Assembly (NCBI GenBank): GCA_022601195.1
Contig: JAHZIX010000049.1
Location: forward strand, 62,001 to 126,000
Length of the DNA stretch: 64,000 nucleotides
Source: Deltaproteobacteria bacterium
GTDB lineage: Bacteria > Acidobacteriota > Thermoanaerobaculia > Multivoradales > JAHZIX01
Direction of reading: 5' to 3'
Position 1 is the first letter of the stretch. Each line of letters begins with the position of its first letter. Below are positions 16,681-25,604 of the stretch, one piece after another. The position numbers and the translations under genes are program-made. The notes under the pieces are model-generated. The model ran no database searches. It worked only from the letters and a program-made list of their open reading frames with translations, and was not told the DNA's origin.

Positions 16681-18806
16681 GGAGCGCCTCCGCCTCCGGC
16701 CACTCCACCGGCGGTGCCCTCGAGACTGATCTCTCTGGTTGTCTCGGCCTGGACCACGGTCGGCTGGTACACACCAGTGGTCTCTTCCAAGTCTGGTAGC
16801 ACCGAGTCCAAGAAGGCCTGGCGATAGCGGCGGTAGTTGAGGCGGGCGATGAGAGTCACGGGACCTACAGCGTCCTCGGGCAGCGCTAGGCTGTAGCGAT
16901 GAGAGTCCGAGTAGGTCGGAAAGACGACTCGCGTGCCCTTGCCGCCGGCCTTCTTCCATAGCTCGTGGCGCTCGAGGGCAGCCCCGGTCTCGTCCACCGG
17001 CATCGACTCGAGCACCAGGGTGCCTCCTTCCCGAGGGCTGTCGATGGTGTGGGGCCGCCCAGCGCTATCGAGGATGCGGCGGCTCTCGGGATCGATGGCT
17101 CCCCACTCGCCGAGCAGACGGCCCTCCGCGTCAGTGGCCCTCAGATGGACCCAGGAGCGAATAAAGTCGAGAGGGCCAGTAATAAAATTGTGGCCGGCTT
17201 TGCGATTGGTGATCAGCACCCGGACGTCGATGGTCTCTCCCGGCAAGGCCCGCGCCGGTGCCAGTACCTGGAAGCCCGCCACCGGCCCCTCCGGCCACAG
17301 GTGGGCGATCTCGGGAATCACCGTTTCGCCGCGCACCCACTCTTCGGTCAAGCGTGTTTGTTCCTCCCAGCCCGGTAGCCGTAGTAGTGCCGGTATGAAG
17401 TTATTGGTGGCGATAAAGCCGTGGTGACGATGGGCACCATCTCCCTCGGAGCGTCGGCGATCCACGACCTCGCCATGGGATGGATCGCTGGAATCCGCTA
17501 CCAGGCGCATGTGACAGTCGCGGCAAGCTAGATCGAGATCCGGATTCTCGGAATGCCAACGGCTGTTCTTCCACTCGTCGTATTGATTCTGCCCGGCGAC
17601 CAGACCGAAACGATTGAGAGCCTCGGGAATGAATTGTTTGTGACAAGTGCCGCAGAACTCGGGCGTCTGCAGCACCCCGCGGTCATAGTCCGCCAGGTGC
17701 TGGCGAGGGTAAGCACGGATCAGGAAGTCGGCCACCCATTTCTTGGCTCCGGCATCCAGCTCGCCCAGGTACTTGGCCGGCGGGGTCAGAACGTAATCAG
17801 CATTGCCCCGTTGATCGACTTTCGAGATGGCGTGGCAGGCGACACAGGAGATGCCTTCGTCCACTCCCGGCGCCGAAAGATCCTGATGGCTCATGTCTTT
17901 GGCCCCAGCGAAGAGCGAGATGGGGTCGTGACAACCGGCGCAATAGCGCGTCTCCATGGGCCCCCGCTCCTCGGCAAAGAGCTTCTGCACCGCCTGAAAC
18001 GGCGGATTCATGGCCGCGAAACGGTGCGCACTGGGCTCCCACTCCTCGAGGATTTCCTGGTGACAACCGCTGCTGCCGCAGGAAGCGGAATGAGCCAGAA
18101 GCTCCGGCTGCACTAGATCGAGGCCTTCGGTTCGGGCGTAGGTGGGGGCGAAGGGGTTTCCCCGGTATTCGTCGAATTGTTGGGCATAGGCCGGTAGGCC
18201 GTAGCCTTCCGGCACCGGGTGCTGGAAGGTTGCGCGGGGCCACAACACCGCCACCAGAGCAACGGCAATCCCGCCACCGATCAGCGGGTAGGCGATTCGC
18301 TGGGGAAAAGCCACGAGTGCCAGCCGCAGCGCTCCATCTCGGTGGGTCGCCGGCCAGCGTCGCAGGAAAGCGAGCAGTACATGGGCTACCAACAGAGCGA
18401 GCAACGAGAGGCCCGAGATCAGGTGCACCAGATCCCACCATCGCGATAGGCGCGGCCCCAGGGCCGCGTGGGCAGTATTGACCAGGCCGCTGACCAGGGC
18501 AGCCAACATCACTGCCAACAGGGCGTAGCCAAGCACCATCTCTGCCGTCGCCTTCTGGCGCCACCAATCAGCGACATGGCGCCAGAGGTAGCGGGGAATC
18601 GCAATGAGAACAGCCACCCCCAACACCGTGTGCACGACGATCAGGAGCTGGGCGAAGACCGAGAAGGGCGCCAGAAACAACCACAAACCGGAGAGGCCGA
18701 GAAAAGCCAAGCTAGTGCCGACTGCAGTGGCCAGCCACCAACTCCAGCCGCGCAGGGACCGCACAGCCGAGGGGAGGGAGCTTGGAGTTCGGAGATCCTT
18801 TGGCAT
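16677..18806 (-). CDS. Fused cytochrome b-like membrane domain and multihaem cytochrome c
   Basis: 709 aa. The first 200 residues hold about five membrane helices with histidines placed as in di-haem b561-type domains (VVHTVLG, RYLWRHV, NTAHAAL, DLVHLISG, VAHVLLAF). The exported remainder has four CXXCH haem sites (CAGCH, CVACH, CGTCH, CRDCH) plus an unusual CX4CH (CGSSGCH). The C-terminal domain is beta-rich with VLITNRKAGHNF, resembling the domain found in cytochrome c554-like proteins. I infer a quinol-linked electron-transfer protein across the inner membrane; the acceptor is unknown. First gene of the operon, ATG preceded by GAGGG, with the operator at 18886-18899. Confidence 0.82.
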   Translation of the reverse strand: MPKDLRTPSSLPSAVRSLRGWSWWLATAVGTSLAFLGLSGLWLFLAPFSVFAQLLIVVHTVLGVAVLIAIPRYLWRHVADWWRQKATAEMVLGYALLAVMLAALVSGLVNTAHAALGPRLSRWWDLVHLISGLSLLALLVAHVLLAFLRRWPATHRDGALRLALVAFPQRIAYPLIGGGIAVALVAVLWPRATFQHPVPEGYGLPAYAQQFDEYRGNPFAPTYARTEGLDLVQPELLAHSASCGSSGCHQEILEEWEPSAHRFAAMNPPFQAVQKLFAEERGPMETRYCAGCHDPISLFAGAKDMSHQDLSAPGVDEGISCVACHAISKVDQRGNADYVLTPPAKYLGELDAGAKKWVADFLIRAYPRQHLADYDRGVLQTPEFCGTCHKQFIPEALNRFGLVAGQNQYDEWKNSRWHSENPDLDLACRDCHMRLVADSSDPSHGEVVDRRRSEGDGAHRHHGFIATNNFIPALLRLPGWEEQTRLTEEWVRGETVIPEIAHLWPEGPVAGFQVLAPARALPGETIDVRVLITNRKAGHNFITGPLDFIRSWVHLRATDAEGRLLGEWGAIDPESRRILDSAGRPHTIDSPREGGTLVLESMPVDETGAALERHELWKKAGGKGTRVVFPTYSDSHRYSLALPEDAVGPVTLIARLNYRRYRQAFLDSVLPDLEETTGVYQPTVVQAETTREISLEGTAGGVAGGGGAP

Positions 18807-18857
18807 TCGTTTCCCTCACTCGGCGCCGAGAAGTTCGCCCCAGGCCGATCCAGCAGA

Positions 18858-18899
18858 AGATTACCGATGTGACAAAACCTTCCCTATGATCGTTGTCAT
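18858..18899 (-). promoter_or_regulatory. Crp/Fnr-type operator and -10 for the cytochrome-haem operon
   Basis: ATGATCGTTGTCAT (18886-18899) has the TGA-N6-TCA geometry and nearly the same sequence as the site at 11009. The minus-strand -10-like TAATCT (18863-18858) starts exactly 29.5 bases from the operator centre, as at the other site. Transcription would start near 18851, about 45 bases before the cytochrome ATG. Confidence 0.65.
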
Positions 18900-19224
18900 G
18901 TGAATGCGCGACTCTTCGCGAAGGTCCGAGCCAGGGTTCTGTTGGAAGAGGGCTGGCCGGTGATTTCCCCAAGTCTTCCTCTCGGCGATCTGCTCCCAGG
19001 AAAACCGGTGGAGATCAGTGGGGATCGGTTGATGGACCGAGAGGAAACGAATCGTTCCTTCCTTCGCCCATTGGATAGAATAGGCGAGTTCGCTTCCACG
19101 TATTCGCCAAGAACTCGCCGCGGGAATCCTTTTGCGCCTCACTCGAGCCGCGCCTATTCCTTCGGCAGATAGCATTTTCGTGCTGCCCTCAACGGGCGGC
19201 CAGGGCACAGAAAGGTTCAGAAAC
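18900..19224. other. Divergent intergenic region
   Basis: Upstream region of the sedolisin gene, about 325 bases. In-frame codons exist upstream of the chosen sedolisin start but lack a signal peptide or ribosome binding site. I see no RNA gene or clear sigma70 hexamer pair. Confidence 0.35.
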
Positions 19225-20337
19225 ATGGCAGAGGAATCGACCACCGCTTGGCTCCCCAAGGAAGTTGCAGAGCACTACGGATATCCCCTCGAGAAGACGG
19301 GTAAGGGGCAGAGTATTGCCGTCATTTCTCTCGGCGGGAAAGTTGATCTGGAGGAGCTCTCGAAGGATTTCGAGGATATGGGCATGGAGATGCCTGACAT
19401 CAGCTTGGTCGATGTGGATGCGGAAAATATCCCCGCTAGTCAGGATAGCTGGCCGACCCAGGAAAGCCATTTGGATCTCGAGGTGGTCGGCTGTATTTGC
19501 CCGGACTCCAAGATCACTCTCTACCGGGGACCCAACCCCAGTGGCATGGCTGCCTGTGTCAACAAGGCAATCGAAGACGAGAATACGGTGATCTCTATCT
19601 CCTGGGGCAGTACGGAAAAATCCAGCAGCCCGACGTCGGATCTGGAAAAGGCCCTGGAAGCCGCCCGGGAAGCCAACATCACCGTGTGTGCCGCCTCCGG
19701 AGACGGTGGATCTTCGGACACCCGAGCCTCGACCGGTGGTGCCGGTCCCGCCAAGGACGGTAAGGCCCACGTGGACTACCCGGCCAGCAGCCCCAACGTG
19801 CTGGGATGCGGTGGCACCAAAGAGGTGCAGGACGACGACGGCCAGTGCAGCGAGATCGTCTGGAACGTCGACGGGAAGCTCGGCGGCACCTCCGGCGGAG
19901 GGGTCAGTGAGTATTTCCCTCCACCGAGCTGGCAGACCAAGGCGGGCATCGACATTCGCTGTGTCAACGACGGGAGTACCGGCAGGATCGTTCCGGATGT
20001 CTCCGCCGTGGCCTCTGCTGCGGATTGGAGAATCTACGATGAAGGCAAGGAGCAAGTGACCGGCGGTACCAGTGCCACGGCGCCTCTGTGGGCCTCCCTC
20101 TTCGTGCTCATCAACGAGATGCGCGGCGAGCAGGGCAAGAAGAACCTGGGCTTCGTCAACGAAGAGCTTTACAAAATTGCTGCCCAAGGCGGCTACACCA
20201 TCGACATTACCGAAGGGAACAACCGTCCGGATCCCGACTACCCCGGCTACGACGCCGGCCCGGGCTTCGATGCTTGCAGCGGTTGGGGCAGCCCCGTGGG
20301 GGCCAAGCTCACAGAGGCGTTGGTGGCGCTGGACTGA
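19225..20337 (+). CDS. Sedolisin (S53) serine-carboxyl peptidase lacking the usual propeptide
   Basis: 370 aa from ATG 19225 after AAAGG. All catalytic elements of S53 are visible: the E-x3-D pair in QESHLDLEV, the oxyanion Asp in AASGDGGSSD, the nucleophile Ser in GGTSATAP and the C-terminal calcium site (YDAGPGFDACSGWGSP). Family members are acid endopeptidases normally made with a 150-200 residue activation domain. Here the protein starts almost directly with the catalytic fold (WLPKEVAEHYGYP) and no signal peptide is seen. It may be intracellular, exported by another route, or regulated differently. No obvious operon partner. Confidence 0.88.
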   Translation: MAEESTTAWLPKEVAEHYGYPLEKTGKGQSIAVISLGGKVDLEELSKDFEDMGMEMPDISLVDVDAENIPASQDSWPTQESHLDLEVVGCICPDSKITLYRGPNPSGMAACVNKAIEDENTVISISWGSTEKSSSPTSDLEKALEAAREANITVCAASGDGGSSDTRASTGGAGPAKDGKAHVDYPASSPNVLGCGGTKEVQDDDGQCSEIVWNVDGKLGGTSGGGVSEYFPPPSWQTKAGIDIRCVNDGSTGRIVPDVSAVASAADWRIYDEGKEQVTGGTSATAPLWASLFVLINEMRGEQGKKNLGFVNEELYKIAAQGGYTIDITEGNNRPDPDYPGYDAGPGFDACSGWGSPVGAKLTEALVALD

Positions 20338-20511
20338 CGGCCAACCCTCGATCGAGAGATCTGCCATCTCGGCTTCCATCTAGCTCGCCCAAGAGAAATT
20401 TCGGCAGGCGGAGGCCGCCCTGCTCAGGATCCCGACCAGGTCCTGACCTCTCCGCCATTCTGCTCGACCAGATCGAGTTATAGTGAGCAGGAACCAGATG
20501 GAGAAATTGAG

Positions 20512-22209
20512 ATGGCGGTCGACCTTGCACGGAAGGTTCCGCTGGCACTGCTGGTGCTGGGCCAATGGGCCTGGACCGCCGGGGCGAAAGATCCCGGCCT
20601 CGAGGCGGTAGCCGGTTCGGTAGCTCCACCGATGCTGTGCATCGGCGAGGAGGACTTGAGCCTTCTTCTAAGGGCGGAACCTCAAGACAAGCTGGTAATC
20701 GGTCAGACCGTAGTCCGGGTCGGCAATGTTTTCGATCCGGAAGACCCGGAGGAAAACCACCTCGCGTTCCGTACCGCCAATCGGCTGCACCGGAAAACCC
20801 GCGACCAGGTGATCCACCAGCAGCTCCTATTCCAACCCGGAGCCCCCTTCTCGAGCCGCCTTCTCGAGGAATCGGAAAGGCTTCTGCGCTCCAATCGCTA
20901 CCTTTACGAAGCCGAGATTTGTCCTTTTCGCGTCCGCGGTAACGAGGTGGACTTGCTCATCACGACCCGCGACGTGTGGACTCTGATCCCAAGCATCAGC
21001 TACAAACGAGCCGGCGGCGCCAGCTCGACCCGCTTTGAGGTCGAGGACTACAACTTTCTCGGCACCGGAAGCGAGATCGTTCTCAAATACCAGACTTCCA
21101 TCGACCGAGACATCTCTCTCTACCGCTACCGAGACCCCAGCCTGCGAGGCAGCCGGACAAAGTTGGAAGTCGCCTTCGAAGACAATAGTGACGGCGGCTT
21201 GCTGAGCCTGGACCTACACCGCCCTTTCTATTCTCTCGACTCCCGGTGGACCAGCGGTCTAACGGCCTATTCGGAGGAAAGAGTCGATTCTCTTTACCAG
21301 AGCGGAGAGATCGTCGACCAACTCGCCCACGAAATCGACTTTGTGGAAGCGTTCTTCGGGCGCTCTTCCGGATTGCGCCAAGGATGGGTGCAGCGCTGGA
21401 CCAGTGGGTTCTCCTTAGAGCGCCACCAATTTTCGCCACCTGAAGATTCCACCTTCACCGCGCCTCCACCGCCAGGTCGCACCTTGGCCTATCCATGGAT
21501 CGGCTTCGAAGCTCTCCAAGACAAGTTCGTCGAAACCACTCAATTGGAGAAGATCGGCCGAACCGAAGATCTCAATATTGGGATGTCGTTCCAGGGCCGG
21601 CTGGGCTGGTCTTCTTCCGCCTTCGGTGCAGACCAAGACATGGCGGTGTTCTCTTTGCAAGCCCGCCGGGGCTGGACACCTGGAGAATCGGTGTTGATTT
21701 TGACTGGAGCCGGTGCCGGTGGCCGTGTCGGCAGCGATGGGTTCGAGAACTTCCGTCTCCAAGGAGACGCTCGCCTCTTCTGGCGCAACCTGGGCCGTCA
21801 CCTCTTCTTCGTTCGCCTCGGTTTGGACGCCAGCCGGAAGTTGGATCCGGAGAGGCAGCTCCTACTCGGCGGTGACAACGGGTTGCGAGGCTATCCTCTG
21901 CGCTTTCAGGATGGAGATCGACGCTTTCTACTGACCTTGGAGCAGCGATTCTTCAGCAAGCGGCATATCTTCAAGCTGTTACGGGTCGGGGGAGCTGTAT
22001 TCTTTGACCTGGGACGCGCCTGGTTTCACGGTGATGAAAGTCATTCGAATAGCTCCCCAATTCTCAAAGATCTCGGCTTGGGGCTCCGGTTCAGCTCCAG
22101 CCGCTCCGGCACGGCCAATGTCATTCACCTGGATGTCGCGTTTCCTCTCGACGCCAACAGCTCCATCGATCGAGTGCAGTGGCTGGTATCGACCAAGGAG
22201 ACCTTTTGA
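20512..22209 (+). CDS. Omp85/BamA-type outer membrane protein
   Basis: 565 aa with an N-terminal signal-like hydrophobic stretch (ALLVLGQWAWTAGA). POTRA-like sequence follows (about 55-165, TVVRVGNVFDPEDP, LLEESERLLRSNRYLYEAEI, VDLLITTRDVWTLIPS). The C-terminal surface-antigen barrel has alternating strands and the GGDNGLRGYPLRFQDGDRRF motif typical of Omp85 strand/loop 6, ending in an aromatic residue (KETF). Only one or two POTRA units fit. Such proteins insert or translocate proteins at the outer membrane. The next gene begins inside its stop codon, so a partnership with that hydrolase is possible. Confidence 0.85.
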   Translation: MAVDLARKVPLALLVLGQWAWTAGAKDPGLEAVAGSVAPPMLCIGEEDLSLLLRAEPQDKLVIGQTVVRVGNVFDPEDPEENHLAFRTANRLHRKTRDQVIHQQLLFQPGAPFSSRLLEESERLLRSNRYLYEAEICPFRVRGNEVDLLITTRDVWTLIPSISYKRAGGASSTRFEVEDYNFLGTGSEIVLKYQTSIDRDISLYRYRDPSLRGSRTKLEVAFEDNSDGGLLSLDLHRPFYSLDSRWTSGLTAYSEERVDSLYQSGEIVDQLAHEIDFVEAFFGRSSGLRQGWVQRWTSGFSLERHQFSPPEDSTFTAPPPPGRTLAYPWIGFEALQDKFVETTQLEKIGRTEDLNIGMSFQGRLGWSSSAFGADQDMAVFSLQARRGWTPGESVLILTGAGAGGRVGSDGFENFRLQGDARLFWRNLGRHLFFVRLGLDASRKLDPERQLLLGGDNGLRGYPLRFQDGDRRFLLTLEQRFFSKRHIFKLLRVGGAVFFDLGRAWFHGDESHSNSSPILKDLGLGLRFSSSRSGTANVIHLDVAFPLDANSSIDRVQWLVSTKETF

Positions 22210-23210
22210 GCTCCACCGGATCCCACCTTCCCGGGCCGCCGGAAGATCCCGCGAGGCAGCCATCGCGATGGCGGAAATGGCGCCGTCTTTCAGCTTGGGC
22301 TCTGTTCATCCTAACAATCTTCGTCAGCTTGGGAATCTTTCGTCTCACCAAGGATCCAGAGCCCACTTTCGCTCACCGCCACGGTAGCCTCTCTACTCTC
22401 GAGGTGCAGTCCAGCAAGGGATCGGTGGACTACCGCTCGGAGCTCCTTCGGCTCACCTCCAGCAGCGGCCTGAGTTTCGAGATGGCCCTGCGTGTCCCTC
22501 TGCGGCCTCCGGGGCGCCTACCGTTGGTGGTGGTTCTTGGTGGCCACCGCACGGGGCGGGATGCCATCGACCTCATTCCGGAACTGGAAACGGCCGCGGT
22601 CGCCGCTCTGTCCTATCCCTTCGACGGAGAACACCGCCTGAAGGGGCTGGAGGTGGTGGCTGCCCTGCCAAAAATTCGCCGTGCACTGCTCGATTCCCCC
22701 ATCGCCCTCTCCTTGGCCCTGGATCACCTGCTGGCTCAGCCCTGGGTAGACCCGAGTCGAGTGGAACTGGTGGGCATCAGCCTGGGCGCTCCCGTGGCCT
22801 GCGTCGCTGGCGCTAGAGACCAGCGGTTTTCCCGCGTCTGGTCCATTCACGGCGGCGCGCGGCTGCGCGCCATGATCGACTTCAATCTCCGGGAGGACTT
22901 CCCTTCTTCCCTACTTCGAACCCCGTTGAGCGCCTTCGGCGGCCTTCTCGTGGCACAGCTCGAACCGACGAAATTCGTCCACCGCATCTCCCCCCGGCCT
23001 TTCGTCATGATCAACGCCGAAGAGGACGAGAAGATCCCCTTGGAGAGCGTCGAGGCCCTGTTCCAGGCAGCCCGTGAGCCCAAGGAGGAGATCTGGCTTC
23101 CGGGAGCTCACATCCGCCCGGGTCGGAAAGAAGTGGTGCGAGAGTTGTTGGGGTTGGTAATGGAGCGGATGGAGCGATCTACATCTGCAGACTCCTACGG
23201 CGTCTCGTAA
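22206..23210 (+). CDS. Membrane-anchored alpha/beta hydrolase
   Basis: 334 aa from a TTG at 22206 that overlaps the Omp85 stop (TTGA), with AGGAG six bases upstream. A single N-terminal helix (LSAWALFILTIFVSLGIF) precedes the hydrolase domain. Seen: the oxyanion strand LPLVVVLGGHRTG, the nucleophile elbow VGISLGAP, the acidic residue region INAEEDEKIP and the catalytic His in PGAHIRPG. It resembles dienelactone-hydrolase/acyl-peptidase-like esterases. A periplasmic esterase or deacylase is inferred; the substrate is unknown. Confidence 0.8.
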   Translation: MSSTGSHLPGPPEDPARQPSRWRKWRRLSAWALFILTIFVSLGIFRLTKDPEPTFAHRHGSLSTLEVQSSKGSVDYRSELLRLTSSSGLSFEMALRVPLRPPGRLPLVVVLGGHRTGRDAIDLIPELETAAVAALSYPFDGEHRLKGLEVVAALPKIRRALLDSPIALSLALDHLLAQPWVDPSRVELVGISLGAPVACVAGARDQRFSRVWSIHGGARLRAMIDFNLREDFPSSLLRTPLSAFGGLLVAQLEPTKFVHRISPRPFVMINAEEDEKIPLESVEALFQAAREPKEEIWLPGAHIRPGRKEVVRELLGLVMERMERSTSADSYGVS

Positions 23211-23248
23211 CTCATTGCCTCCCCATCCCGGGGAGCACCCGCACTTCC

Positions 23249-23395
23249 TTATGACCCCCAACCGGGGCCAGAGAGATGGGCGGGGGCACCTCCGAGGTCC
23301 TTGATCTCCGCATCCGCTCCCGCGGCCAGTAGCGCTAGGGGCGTTTCGCCCCAACGGCAAGCATCCGGCCCTGTCTCAGAGTCAGGTATCCCGCA
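23249..23395 (-). pseudogene. Remnant of an ankyrin-repeat gene
   Basis: A minus-strand frame ending in TAA at 23249 reads ACRWGETPLALLAAGADAEI then KDLGG, a textbook ankyrin repeat half (TPL-LL-AGAD). There is no start codon, and the frame runs back into the 3' end of the M23-like gene, so only a tail survives. Confidence 0.5.
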
Positions 23396-23424
23396 CCCCA
23401 ATGAAGAACCAGACCGGCCACTGC

Positions 23425-24981
23425 TCAGCAGATCGTCGGGTCACAGGTCGACGATCGCACCGACATTGTGTCGGTGGAGATGAGCTGGCCGGTGCCATTG
23501 TCCGTCACTCGCAGCTCGAAGACATAGGTCTCACCGAAACCGTAGGCCCGGAACGATGCCAGAGCGCTCGTCGGGTTGCTCAACACCACTGTCGGTCCAA
23601 GGATCTGAGTCCAGGAATACTGGATCCCATCACCATCCGGATCGAAGCTCTGGCGGCCGTCGAGGCTGATCATGGTGCCAAACCTGAAGTAGAAGCGATC
23701 CGGACCGGCCGAGGCGGATGGCCGATTGTTGCCCTTCGCCGCATCCCCCGGATTGCGAGTGCGGAATTGGGTGACAAAAACTCGAGCCGGATAGATCGAG
23801 GGGTCGGAATTTATTGGATCCCGCTCTGTGGCCATGAAACGGCGATGGGTATTGGCTCCGGTGGACGCCCCGGAAAACACCAACGCGAATTTGCTGGAAC
23901 CGCGGGTCCAATCGGGCCGATCGACGATCTCTTGCAGAATCGCCCGCAGATTTGGGGTCTCGCGAGTGTTGCGCCAGTCCCATGGGTCGGAAATCGACCA
24001 GCGGGTCTTAGCGCTGGTCAGGTTGCCGAGCCGATCCGATGGCATCGACCCAGGGCCGAAGGCCTGGGCGAAGCTGTTTTTCTCACCACGGATGTCGACG
24101 TTGATAACGTTGTTGTAATGGCCATCCGTTTGTACCACCAGCGACGAGGCCGAGACCCACTCCCCCTGATTAGCCGGCAGGTGTTGAAAACGCAAGCCGG
24201 AATGGATTTTCGAGCCCCCCGAGCAGTTGCCCAGATAGATCTCGTTGTAACTGATCGCTTCACTGCAGCCGGAGGGCTGCATGCCGGCGTCTTCGCTGTC
24301 TAAGTTGGTGATCAGGTACGAGAGGCCCGTTCCGAAGTAGTGATTGCGGTAGGACTCGCCTTGCGCTGAGTACGGCCGCAAGTCAGGTAGATCAGGCACT
24401 CCAAAGAATTTGTACTCTCCCTCGAAGGGTTCCGCCGCCGCTGAGCCACCGGTACAGTCGTCACTGCTGTAGGCCTGGATGTGAATGTGGGAGTAGTCGC
24501 CGTTATCGACGCCGCCGGCACCGGTCGAGGGCCCGGCCAGCAGACCCAGGATTTCCTGCGAGTCTACCCGACCCTGGCCAGTGAGGGAGTCGGGATCGAG
24601 ATGTCCAATGAGTAGACTGCCGCCAGCGTCGAGATCGAGGCACACCAAATCATCCACCGAAACGCCGTAGAAGCTCAGCACTCCAGGTCCGGGGGCAAAC
24701 ACCGGTTCGCCTTCGGAATAATCTTGGTCTCCATAACAGGCGCTCGAGCCCAGGCCATCCGGGTCACGAGTCAGGTCCAGGGCAAAACTGTTGTTGTGAG
24801 TATTGGAGGTGGTCGCGCGGTAACCCTGGCAGACATACCAGGTCTCATTGGGAGCGAAGGGCAGAAAGATCCCCTCACCCGCGATTTCGCTCTCCTGAGC
24901 GATCAACGAAGCCCCAGGCAGAGCTAGGATTACCAGTAGAAGCCCGCGGTAGGCGATCAACAAGGAAGTTCGAGATTTCAT
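23425..24981 (-). CDS. Secreted M23-like (LysM/peptidase-fold) protein with PKD-like C-terminus
   Basis: 518 aa with signal peptide (about 1-28). The N-terminal half resembles the M23 metallopeptidase fold: an early NNSFALDL strand (H/D ligand region HNNSFALD), PVFAPGPGVLSFYG, and a late SHIHIQAY. The usual HxH motif is present as HIH, but other zinc ligands are uncertain. The middle has a beta-rich domain. The last 100 residues include FDPDGDGIQYSWTQILGP and YVFELRVTDNGTG, a PKD/cadherin-like fold. Likely secreted; peptidase activity is not certain. A GC-rich hairpin (25006-25025, 7-bp stem) lies in its leader. Confidence 0.65.
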   Translation of the reverse strand: MKSRTSLLIAYRGLLLVILALPGASLIAQESEIAGEGIFLPFAPNETWYVCQGYRATTSNTHNNSFALDLTRDPDGLGSSACYGDQDYSEGEPVFAPGPGVLSFYGVSVDDLVCLDLDAGGSLLIGHLDPDSLTGQGRVDSQEILGLLAGPSTGAGGVDNGDYSHIHIQAYSSDDCTGGSAAAEPFEGEYKFFGVPDLPDLRPYSAQGESYRNHYFGTGLSYLITNLDSEDAGMQPSGCSEAISYNEIYLGNCSGGSKIHSGLRFQHLPANQGEWVSASSLVVQTDGHYNNVINVDIRGEKNSFAQAFGPGSMPSDRLGNLTSAKTRWSISDPWDWRNTRETPNLRAILQEIVDRPDWTRGSSKFALVFSGASTGANTHRRFMATERDPINSDPSIYPARVFVTQFRTRNPGDAAKGNNRPSASAGPDRFYFRFGTMISLDGRQSFDPDGDGIQYSWTQILGPTVVLSNPTSALASFRAYGFGETYVFELRVTDNGTGQLISTDTMSVRSSTCDPTIC

Positions 24982-25264
24982 GTGTGTCCTCCATCAAGTG
25001 TGATCGGCTCCGCAGAACCGGAGCCCGTGGTTGTCCATCAAAGTCCTTCTGATCCTCAGTAAGAGGTGCGGTAAGCGTCAGAAAAAGACCTCATGGCCCG
25101 CCAACCTCGATGGCGTCCCTGGCCGGGGATCTCCAGAAGGAGGGTAGCTATTCTGCTGTCAGTCCAGACCACGACGAGGGCAGCGGCTGGGGGTCACCCA
25201 TTGGGGCGAAGCTCACGGGAGTTCGCGTGGTGCTGCATTGACCGCACGCTCCTTTGTCCCCTGC

Positions 25265-25384
25265 CGACGAAGATCGAGTGATGGTGAGAAGGAATCAGAC
25301 GGAGAGACCGTCGACAGATTTGCCCATCGGATCGAAGTTGTGGGAGCGTTTTGGGGACGCTTCCGCGGATTGCGCCGAGGATAG
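25265..25384 (+). pseudogene. Internally deleted relic of an Omp85 gene copy
   Basis: The frame at 25301-25384 encodes 27 residues, 16 identical to residues 265-291 of the Omp85 protein at 20512-22209 (both contain AHxI, GR and GLR), then hits TAG. The bases just before (25271-25303) instead match the 5' untranslated region of that gene (20471-20504). The relic therefore joins the leader to the middle of the gene at a shared GGAGA. It appears to be a decayed duplication. Confidence 0.65.
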
Positions 25385-25604
25385 GTTCGGCGTTGAGTTA
25401 GCAGACCTTCTTATCGACGCTACTGATTTTAGGAACCTGAAGTTACCGCTCGAGCTACGGCAAAACCGACTGGTTGGTCCCTCTGAGTATGACCGATTCC
25501 CGCCAGCCGAAGCACTCGAAGCACCCACCACTGAGATCCGGTCGGCGGCGACTCGCCTCCGCACTTTCTAGTCACCAGACTATTTCCTGTCCCGGAGCTC
25601 GTTT
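25385..25604. other. Non-coding remainder of the 24.98-25.60 kb gap
   Basis: After the Omp85 relic the sequence is stop-rich in the relic frame. An open frame across 25254-25571 is likely accidental, because it runs out of frame with the recognisable relic. No other feature seen. Confidence 0.35.

Noticed and set aside
25254..25571. 105-aa protein-coding gene
   Set aside because: The recognisable Omp85-like residues are in a different frame that is interrupted by stops, so the open frame is accidental.
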